Program-made: the position numbers and the translations under genes
Part shown: one piece after another, positions 56,021-64,000 of the stretch
How positions within the stretch are numbered: position 1 is the first letter of the stretch
Layout of the letters: each line of letters opens with the position of its first letter
DNA from: Alitta virens
Lineage: Eukaryota > Annelida > Polychaeta > Phyllodocida > Nereididae
Assembly: GCA_932294295.1 (NCBI GenBank)
Contig: OW028580.1
Location: forward strand, 38,613,836-38,677,835
Direction of reading: 5' to 3'
Length of the DNA: 64,000 nt
Notes under the pieces: model-generated
The model's database searches: none
What the model was told of the DNA's origin: nothing
Seen by the model: only the letters and a program-made list of their open reading frames with translations

Positions 56021-57790
56021 TTATTATTATTATTCTTCTGAAGAAGTAAAGGCTTATTACTCAGAAACTAATAAAGAGAGGGCTTTGGCACTTCAAGAGT
56101 GCACAGACAGCCAGAGCGCGCTTTGAACAGCACAAATTTCATGACCAAATTTCATGACACTTCTGCGTAATTCACAAAAGAAAAAACAAATTTAAGAGCA
56201 CGGTTTCAGGAAACTGGGCAGAGATAATTCCATGGGAATTTTTCTCAAGATACCTTAGACAAATACGCAGTGCAGAAAGGAGTTTGAGCCAAATTGTGAG
56301 CCTGCTGACTGAACTATGAATTCTTTAAAAAAAGTAGTTCGAAATTTTCATGAAATTTTTTTTAAAAACCATAGAAGGAATAATGATATTGACTTGCAAT
56401 TTCACACTTTTATAGTCCTACCCTAGGACAATTACCATGCAAAAAATGAGCCCATTTGGTAAAGTGGTCTAGGTGGTACAGGGGTCCAAAGTTGCATTTT
56501 TTGACTGCTTATATCTCGGCTCCAAATTGAGATACAGGAATCTCAAAGACATATTTAGAATCCTTGAAATGTTCTCTTTTCAGGAATGTATAGTAATATG
56601 CTCTAGGTAGTTCCGTTTGGAAAAGCGTCAGACATTGAAAATATTTTATCACTTTTTGATTTTCTCATAATGAAAAAGTCTAAAACACACTAGAAGAACT
56701 GCTTGGATTCTCACCATTTTTTTCACAGATATGTCCTCTAAGGAGTACTATGTAAATGTAAAAGGGCAAGGGCTTTGATCAAAAGGCTTAGGCCCTAGAA
56801 TTTTTTTTCAGTACAAATTTCAATAATTTTTAACTTGAGTTCTTTTCAACCAAATTTCATGCAACTGGTGTCATTATGTAGAGAAAAATCAGGACTTTAC
56901 AAAGAATACCATGTCTAATCACCAACCTTTACCAGTTTCGAACTTGGAGCCAAAATTCTCTTTCCCATGTTATCCAATGGGGAGACCTACCAACCCTGAA
57001 CTGCTGAGTCAGCAATTTTTACAATGAATGTTAGGAAGTTAACGTGCATCGCCCCAAAAAAGCAGGAAGAAAGTCTTCAATTTCATTCATATTTTGCACA
57101 TATATGTACTCTGTGTAGTACTACATTACTGTAAAAGGGCAATTACTTTCATCAAACAGCTTAGGTCCTAGAATTTTTTTATCACTGAATTCCTGACCTA
57201 CCTACCTCCCAGAACCCTGGACCGCTGAGTCAGCAATTTTTACAATGAATGTTTGCAGGTTTACGTGTTTTGCCCCAAAAAAGTAGGAAAGACTTTTTCA
57301 ATTTTCTTCATACTTTTCAAACATATGTCTTCTGGGTAGTACTACATGACTGAAAAAGGTTAATTACCTTCATCGAACAGCTTAGGCCCTAGAGTTTTTT
57401 TATCACTCATAAAGCCTGAATTGCTTACTCAGAACCAAAATGTTGTTGATAGATTGAACAAAAAAAATTCACAGGAGTGTATATACATGTGCTTCACAAA
57501 TGTGAATTATTTCAGAATTCGATGTCACAGGGTCAAGGTCACAGAGTGTCCTATATATGCAATTTTCAGGCGTTTTGAACCTGGGTCCTATACAAGGTAC
57601 AGCAACCAAAAAAATATTTTCTTAAACCTTTTTTCATTATCTTTCTATTCATGTATAGCTTGAGAGGTTTGGGCAAGTATTTTTGAGGTTTTCAGGTACT
57701 TTATTAATTGCAGAAATTCATGGTACTGGACAAAAAAGATAAAAGGAAAGGAAAGTTTATCGTAATTGTCAGGGACAATTGCAAGTCTAG
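56021..57790 (+). repeat. Array unit 12 (about 1.77 kb)
   Basis: Short-core type with more substitutions than units 2-5, no head. CTAG 57787-57790. Confidence 0.8.
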
Positions 57791-59571
57791 TTATTATTAT
57801 TATTCTTCTGAAGAAGTAAAGGCTTATTACTCAGAAACTAATAAAGGCAGGACTTTAACCCTTCAAAGTCACATAGACGGCTAGAGCGCACTTTGAACAG
57901 CACAAATTTCATGACCAAATTTCGTGAAACTTCTGCGTAATTTACAAAAGAAAAAACAAATTTAAGAGCACGGTTTTAGGAAACTGGGCAGAGATAATTC
58001 CATGGGAATTTTTTTCAAGATACCTTAGACAAATACGCAGTGCAGAAAGGAGTTTGAGCCAAATGGTGAGCCTGCTGACTGAACTATGAATTCTTGAAAA
58101 AAAGTATTTCGAAATTTTCATGAAATTTTTTTTGAAAACCATAGAAGGAATAATGATATTGACTTGCAATTTCACACTTTTATAGTCCTACCCTAGGACA
58201 ACTACCATGCCAAAAATGAGCCCATTTGGTAAAGTGGTCTAGGTGGTACAGGGGTCCAAAGTTGCATTTTTTGACTGCTTATATCTCGGCTCCAAAGTGA
58301 GATACAGGAATCTCAAAAACATATTTAGAATCCTTGAAATGTTCTCTTTTTAGATATGTCTAGCAATATGTTCTAGGTCTTTCCGTTTGGAAAAGCGTCA
58401 GACATTGAAAATTTTTTGTCACTTTTTGAAATTCAAAAAATGAAAAAATACCAAAAACACTAGAAGAACTGCTTGGATTCTCACCATTTTTTTTACAGAT
58501 ATGTCCTCTAAGGAGTACTATGTAAATGTAAAAGGGCAAGGGCTTTGATCAAAAGGCTTAGGCCCTAGAATTTTTTTTCAGTACAAATTTCAATAATTTT
58601 TAACTTGAGTTCTTTTCAACCAAATTTCATGCAACTGGTGTCATTATGTAGAGAAAAATCAGGACTTTACAAAGAATACCATGTCTATTCACCAACCTTT
58701 ACCAGTTTCGAACTTGGAGCCAAAATTCTCTTTCCCATGTTATCCAATGGGAAGACCTACCAACCCTGAACCGCTGAGTCAGCAATTTTTACAATGAATG
58801 TTAGGAAGTTTACGTGCATCACCCCAAAAAAGCAGGAAGAAAGTCTTCAATTGCATTCATATTTTGCACATATATGTACTCTGGGTAGTGCTACATTACT
58901 GTAAAAGGACAATTACCTTCATCAAACAGCTTAGGTCCTAGAATTTTTTTTATCACTCATAAAGCCTGAATTGCTGACCTACCTACCTCCCAGTACCCTG
59001 GACCGCTGAGTCAGCAATTTTTACAATGAATGTTAGTAAATTTATGTTTCTCGCCCCAAAAAAGCAGGAAGAAAGTCTTCAATTTCTTTCATATTTTGCA
59101 CATATATGTCCTCTGGGTAGTACTACATTACTGTAATAGGGCAATTACCTTCATCAAACAGCTTAGGTCCTAAATTTTTTTTATCACTCTTAAAGCCTGA
59201 ATTGCTTACTCAGACCAAATTGTTGTTAATAGATTGAACCAAAAAAAATTCACAGGAGTGTATATACATGTGCTTCACAAATGTGAGTTATTTCAGAATT
59301 TTGGGTTACAGGGTCAAGGTCACAGAGTGTCCTATATATGCAATTTTCAGGCGTTTTGAACCTGGGTCCTATACAAGGTACAGCAACCAAAAAAATATTT
59401 TCTTAAACCTTTTTTCATTATCTTTCTATTCCTGCATAGCTTAAGAGGTTAGGGCAACTATTTTCGAGGTTTTCAGGTACTTTATTAATTGCAGAAATTC
59501 ATGGTACTGGACAAAAAAGATAAAAAGAAAGGAAAGTTTATCGTAATTGTCAGGGACAATTGCAAGTCTAG
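57791..59571 (+). repeat. Array unit 13 (last, about 1.78 kb)
   Basis: Short-core type without head. Its CTAG (59568-59571) is followed by TTATTATTATTATTACTGAT, after which unrelated flank begins. Confidence 0.8.
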
Positions 59572-59626
59572 TTATTATTATTATTACTGATAATTTTCTG
59601 TAAAGGTTAACTAAATGTAACCACCT
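59572..59626. other. Flank next to the array's right end
   Basis: Starts with the ATT-rich stretch that would be the target-type sequence of the last unit. No gene. Confidence 0.4.
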
Positions 59627-59812
59627 CAGGGCGTCAACACACCTGTGCTTAACAGCCTACGGCTGCAGTGAGACCTGCTCGTATAGCTCCAGGGCACCCG
59701 CATGATCAGAGGCTGATGCCCCAGGCCCTAGCAGGAGTCCTTTGATCTCATAGCCTACGGCGCCGGCATTCCTTTGGCGCTATTCTGGTACTTACGTAGT
59801 AGTAATTTCATT
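59627..59812 (-). repeat. Dispersed repeat Y, right inverted copy
   Basis: The reverse complement matches 10499-10676 across CTACGTAAGTACCAGAATAG, GCTATGAGATCAAAGGA and CAGCCTCTGATC, with many substitutions. It lies only 55 bases from the array end. Confidence 0.65.
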
Positions 59813-60067
59813 TCATATGTTGACAGATAGATAAATGTGTAATTGATATGATGCAAAAGATGACATCACAGAGTTTCATTTATACTCCGTGCAGTAATAC
59901 AGTAGCGAAGTATATTGATTCATAAACAAATCATTGTAATGCAAAGTTGACAGTAAATATTGGGCACAAACTACCAAAAACCAGTAAATAATAAAAAGAA
60001 GACAAATTCATAGACAAATCGGTCTCTTATTGAAGTTTGCTGTTCTTCTTAGTCTACGCTATCCAAA

Positions 60068-60138
60068 TTGTTTTCAGATGTTCCAGGACCCTTGATAAGC
60101 CCATCTTCATCAGATTCAGATTAGATTCAGGTTCCTTT
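60068..60138 (-). repeat. Dispersed repeat X, right inverted copy
   Basis: The reverse complement reads CTGAATCTAATCTGAATCTG, then GAAGATGGGCTTATCAAGGG and CATCTGAAAACAA, as at 9132-9201. Confidence 0.65.
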
Positions 60139-60253
60139 TATTTTGCTCACTATTATTAGAAAGCATGGTACGAATACAGTGATTTTTATTCAACAAAACA
60201 GTGAGCCGAGTGACCCCTCTAAGATGATCATGTCATCGCTGTCGAGGGGCCAC

Positions 60254-60745
60254 CTACAAACCCACACTAACTGGATAAAATTGCAACAATACAAGCGCCT
60301 GGAGTCCATGTTCATGACAGATTATTTGAAGGTCTTCATATTCAGTCAGCAAAGAAGCAGTTGTTTCACTGATATGCACTCTCATAGCAACCCAGACGAC
60401 TCCATTTTGATGCTTTGTCCATGGTGTCTCTACCGTGTCTCCAAAGAGAAGATAGCGAGGTGTCTTCATGCCTAAAACCCCAGGCACACAAGGACCAGTG
60501 TGGATTCCAATTATCAGTTTCAATGTCTCTGATTTCAGATGTGGGATAGGAAAGAGCTCATTCTTTTTCAGAAGAGCCAGTGCCATGATATCGTCAGGAA
60601 GAAAATGTGAGATTCCAAATGCAGAAGGTTCATCTTGTATAGTGACTTCTTGCAAGATGACACCAAATGAATGGACATCGCCAGCTTGGGTCGGGTGATT
60701 GTAGCAACTCAGGATCTGTCCACAGAAGTGTGTTGGCAGGAACAT
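60254..60745 (-). pseudogene. Receptor-type guanylate cyclase pseudogene
   Basis: On the minus strand, QAGDVHSFGVILQEV is the kinase-homology-domain motif GDVYSFGxILxE. After about 50 residues it passes straight into IIGIHTGPCVPGVLG, then PRYLLFGDTVET, then HISETTASLL, which are cyclase-domain motifs. The end of the kinase-homology domain, the dimerisation helix and the front of the cyclase domain with its metal-binding Asp are missing. NTAS after GDTV is replaced, and a frameshift lies just upstream (ACACTTCTGTGGAC). So it cannot be an active cyclase. Lack of introns across what should be several exons suggests a retrocopy or a deletion-fused fragment. Confidence 0.8.
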
Positions 60746-61910
60746 GTCCTTCTTTTGCTAATTGTTACAGATCTACAAAGGGCATAGTCTGTCACTTTAC
60801 AGATCCAACGAAAATCCAACATAAAATTACAGCTTGACAGACAGTCCATTAGATTCTGAAACGAATGAACTGTTTTCAAAGAGAATTGTCCATCTAAACT
60901 GTTCCTCTTTCATTTTCATGTATATCGGCAAACGATCATATATCTACTATTGCATTTGGCAGTGAAAAAACAAAATGAGAATCGTGATTAGTTTCCGAGA
61001 AATTACTATCATTGCAATAATTACATAGAATCGCTCTTTGATTTTCAAGTGATTCTGAGAACATGACATCACAGTTGTATTTGCATGAATGTCATGCTTC
61101 ATTTCCTAAAGAAACATAACAATACTCAAGCCAAAGAATATAGCATTATAAATGCCTATCTGACATAATGAAGCTTAAAACGTTTAGCAGTTAACAGTTT
61201 GTTTGAATAAATCCAGCATAAAGTTTGCTGTTTCTTATCTGCAAGAGTGTTGCGAATTACAGAATAGACCCATCAGTGGCTGTAAAACCCTCATTATGTT
61301 AAAGATGAAGAAGAAAAGTCTAAAAGATTATTATTATTGCAATGACAATTAGTGATTTAATTTTCATTATTTTTGATGTGATTTATTATACATGTTTCTG
61401 ATGTGATTAGAATTGTGGTTAACATTTAGGAATAATAAAACCCTCTATTGAATCATATCTATAGGAAATTGTGCTGAGGAAGGGATATATTCCCTTAATT
61501 TTAACCACTGTACGACACTTCAATTAATCTTTAACACAATAAGAATAAATAAGCTTAAATTGTCAAATTTAAAAAATTCGACAATCTCCATATTTCCAAT
61601 TAAATAATAGAAATAAGTGTAGCCAGTTAAGATTCCACTTCGCTACGAATCTTGAAGTTGGGAGAGGAAAATTGTTTACCTAAATCAGAGAACCGCCAAA
61701 TCCAGCTGGAAGATTCTCTTTTCAGATGTAGTCAAGAAATGAAAGCATGTGTAAATTAATCCTTACTTACCAATGCTATTGCTGTGCAGTGTGAGGGACT
61801 GTTTGATATCGATTGACAATTGTGTGGTCTCTGAATGTAAAACATCATAAAGACTTCCATGATCATTATCATCTAACGCCTCAGGGTGGGCTGCTTATCC
61901 AGATAGCATA
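60746..61910. other. Gene-free stretch
   Basis: AT-rich DNA in which I see no ORF, RNA gene or clear repeat. Confidence 0.45.
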
Positions 61911-62123
61911 CCATATCGGCTTGATGGTAGGGTTGTGGGTGGATTAGGGCTTTACGTCCTGTATTTCTGCACCTGATGGGTTAATTAGCACAGGAAGGGA
62001 CCATAACAATGAGATGACGGATGAAACAGCATCCAACGTAGGCTCAACACGGAACCCGTGACCAAGTGGTTGGAAGTCCAGGGCGCTGCCATGGAGCTAG
62101 GCCCCCTCCATATTGGCTTGATG
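61911..62123 (-). repeat. tRNA-derived SINE, family 1, with target-site duplication
   Basis: Minus-strand family-1 SINE with a full but mutated tRNA-like head; the body ends at the GTAAAGCCCTAATCC segment near 61941. Flanking repeats CCATATCGGCTTGATG (61911-61926) and CCATATTGGCTTGATG (62108-62123) differ by one base, a typical target-site duplication. Confidence 0.85.
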
Positions 62124-62499
62124 TCAGAAAATTATTGTCCAACATCAAATCAACATGGCAAGCTATCTGGGATTAAATTTGCCTCTTGCAGGAAGCATCA
62201 TGGACTACCTACATTTTGAATTTATTTACTTTACATTAAATTTTGTCACCTTCAATTTTCTTATTGGCAAATAAAGCATCAGTATCTATTCTAAGTTACT
62301 TTTCAGAAAATCTTGCTCAAGTCCAGACGTTGATAAGATGGTATTAATTTCATAACACACAAAGCTTTCCATTGCCAAATATTATATCGAAATCTTTATA
62401 TCTTTATTTCATACACATGAGATTCATATCATTCATGGTATACAAATTTTCATTATACAATTAACAGAAATAAATTGAAAGGCAAAATGGCATAGATAT
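62124..62499. other. Probable LINE 3' untranslated region and flank
   Basis: No ORF. On the minus strand it follows the RT stop codon and contains GAAATAAAGATATAAAG near 62400, which may be the LINE's polyadenylation area. Confidence 0.4.
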
Positions 62500-63653
62500 T
62501 TAAGTGGTCAAGAGGTAATTACAAAATTCTGTCTTTTGTGGCTCACCAATAATATTATTAGAGTCCATGAGCTCTTTAATTGCAATAAGTGCGCATTGAT
62601 CTTCATCACTGAGGTGAGTGAATAAAAGCCTTCTTCTACCTGTCAGCAAGTCCATGGACCCAACGTTGTTCAGCTTCGATTTAATGTAGGAGATGTTCTC
62701 ACCAATCAACGTACAAGAGAGTGTAACACCTCGATTGGCTATGAATTTTACCTTACTATTTGAGTTGTTACACATGGTCCTCAGCATGGATAAAAATCTT
62801 GTACATATTTGTTCATCCGAATTATTCACTCCATTAGTGAAGGCAGGAATCTACAATGTGCCCTCCATGGTAATCGCAACAAGCGTCTCACACATCTGTT
62901 CCACATTTTGTGGAAACTGTTGACAGCCTTGTCATCGAAACACCATGCTTGTGCCCCGTAAAAGTGGCAACAGTCTGACTGAAACACTTTTTTCATAACA
63001 TCACGTGGCGCACTTCCCATGTTTCCGAGAAGGCAGTTCACACGGCCGACTAAATCGCCTTTCTTGCGTTGTATTTCCGTTTCTTCATTTAAATTATAAC
63101 TAAGATAATTCCCAAGGTGCTTTATTTCTGTAACCCAGGTCATTTTTCTACCATTTAATGATAGATCTGGAACAGACTGTTGCTGCTGTCTAGAAAACAG
63201 CATACACAACGATTCGGTGGGATTATACTTGACCCCATATTCCTCAGCATAATGTTCACATGTTAAAAGCATTTTTTGCAGCCCTGTAAAGGTTGGGCAA
63301 AGAATCATAAGGTCGTCGGCATATCCAAATGCCCCGAAATAATATTGACCTATCCAACATCCGATCCCCGAACTTTCTAATCGATTTATCAGTTCATCAA
63401 TGTATAAGCAATACAAGACAGGAGAGGCAATGCCCCCTTGACGAATCCCATTGGTGGATATAAAAGCTGGAGAATAACGTCCCATCCATTCAGTTCTAGT
63501 TTCTAAGTTTGAGTATGAATCCATCATTGCTCTAATGTCTATTGCATTAACTTTACGTTTGATCATCAACTCAAAAAGTTTGTCATGTTTTGCCAAATCA
63601 AACGCCTTGCTAGAGTCAATAAAGCATGAGGCAATTTGTGAACCATTTTGCAT
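62500..63653 (-). pseudogene. 5'-truncated, frameshifted non-LTR retrotransposon reverse transcriptase
   Basis: The upstream part (63653-62826) carries RT blocks in order: CFIDSSKAFDLAKHDKLF, then NGIRQGGIASPVLYCLYIDE, then FGAFGYADDLMIL with the catalytic YADD, then KHLGNYLSYNL, and the C-terminal RLLRLPWRAHCRFLPS. It stops at 62826. The next frame picks up at once (62829-62500) with the rest of the C-terminus, so a single-base shift breaks the protein. Endonuclease and the first RT motifs are missing. The affinity is to the Jockey/CR1/L2-like clades; the exact clade cannot be settled by eye. The 5' end joins an inverted copy of its own sequence. Confidence 0.85.
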
Positions 63654-63660
63654 TTAACGT

Positions 63661-63695
63661 GTGAACATTATGCTGAGGAATATGGGGTCAAGTAT
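63661..63695 (+). repeat. Inverted piece of the same LINE (5' inversion)
   Basis: Starting GTGAACATTATGCTGAGGAA, these 35 bases are the reverse complement of the RT region at about 63225-63259. They directly follow the 5' truncation point, as expected from twin priming during insertion. Confidence 0.75.
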
Positions 63696-64000
63696 CATAA
63701 GTTAATAATTGGTGGAGAAAGTAGGGTATCTCATTAAGAAATCATCAGTGCAAGATAACTGCATATTTTATCATTACATTTGCTATGTCAGCCTGTTCCA
63801 CCTATTTAAATAAGACATTGTGACACACCCAGATCATGTGATTAGCTCATGAATATTAATCATCTGAAATTTTCATGGGTGAGCCATTGTTAGAATAAGT
63901 ATGTCTGAATTATCAACACTACCGAAAAAAATTCGTTCTCAGACAATGACCTGGTTATACAATGAAGTTTTCTCTTAAAATTCAAAATTTGGTCACCACA
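63696..64000. other. Right-edge flank
   Basis: Nothing recognised; it may include more of the inverted LINE 5' end. Confidence 0.35.

Larger units (their letters stand above)
32722..59571 (+). repeat. Tandem array of 13 Helitron-like non-coding units
   Basis: Thirteen units, each ending with GGAAAGTTTATCGTAATTG through a hairpin (AATTGTC, loop AGG, GACAATT), six bases GCAAGT, then CTAG. The next base is always T of a TTAT or TTATTATT stretch. Several units begin with a 5' head: an 11-bp palindrome arm ATAAACTTTCC, loop GAA, GGAAAGTTTAT, then CTTATTATTGTAAGTCTTAT and a poly-T run. The inside of every unit shares the same landmarks (CTTCTGAAGAAGTAAAGG, GCGCGCTTTGAA, TTGCATTTTTTGACTGC, GAGTCAGCAATTTTTACAAT, GGTCAAGGTCACAG). 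No unit codes for protein. A 3' hairpin followed by CTRR and tandem head-to-tail copies are known traits of Helitron-type elements. Confidence 0.85.

Noticed and set aside
32722..59571. The array as part of the Polinton's terminal repeat
   Set aside because: The units do not recur in inverted form at the left side of the element, so they cannot be its terminal inverted repeats.

Overview
The window reads as nuclear DNA of an invertebrate animal. It has a GT-AG spliced gene for a secreted protein, tRNA-derived SINEs, decayed non-LTR retrotransposons, a broken guanylate cyclase copy and many microsatellites. The phylum cannot be fixed from the sequence alone; a marine invertebrate is a guess. 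Layout: (1) 1-8.5 kb holds the 5' part of a host gene on the minus strand. Its signal-peptide exon is at 8420-8486 and three further exons lie at 2222-849, separated by a 6.2 kb intron packed with SINEs, a MITE-like repeat and LINE fragments. (2) 8.5-12.5 kb is repeat-rich, A/T-rich flank.

(3) About 12.5-32.7 kb is a Polinton/Maverick (adintovirus-like) element whose recognised genes have no visible break. On the minus strand a compact train runs packaging ATPase, two Polinton small proteins, a chromodomain integrase, a penton-like minor capsid protein, a small basic protein, a double jelly-roll major capsid protein and an adenain-like protease. Neighbouring genes in it overlap or lie a few bases apart, except for one 67-base gap. 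Further minus-strand genes encode a membrane glycoprotein (13.4-14.1 kb, perhaps with an extra exon at 12.5-13.0 kb), a possibly PC4-like protein and a short membrane protein (31.0-32.65 kb). On the plus strand are a five-exon gene I do not recognise (23.0-24.9 kb) and a 1475-residue protein-primed-type family B DNA polymerase (25.3-29.7 kb). Together these give DNA replication (POLB), chromosomal integration (INT), DNA packaging (ATP), capsid building (MCP, penton) and maturation (PRO), so the element looks recently functional. I could not find convincing terminal inverted repeats.

(4) From 32722 to 59571 (26.8 kb, about 42% of the window) there is a tandem array of 13 non-coding units, mostly 1.5-2.4 kb. 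Most units share one 3' end, a 7-bp hairpin, six bases, then CTAG, and some carry a palindromic 5' head. That is the architecture of Helitron-like rolling-circle elements. Three successive units are a 2108-base higher-order repeat with no differences seen by eye. The array begins 73 bases upstream of the last Polinton gene.

(5) 59.6-64 kb is flank with inverted copies of two repeats also seen at 9.1 and 10.5 kb, a guanylate cyclase pseudogene, a SINE with target-site duplication, and a 5'-inverted, frameshifted LINE reverse transcriptase.

The points most worth following up are the unrecognised spliced gene inside the Polinton, the virus-like packing of its gene train, a possible distal leader exon, and the Helitron-like array next to the element.
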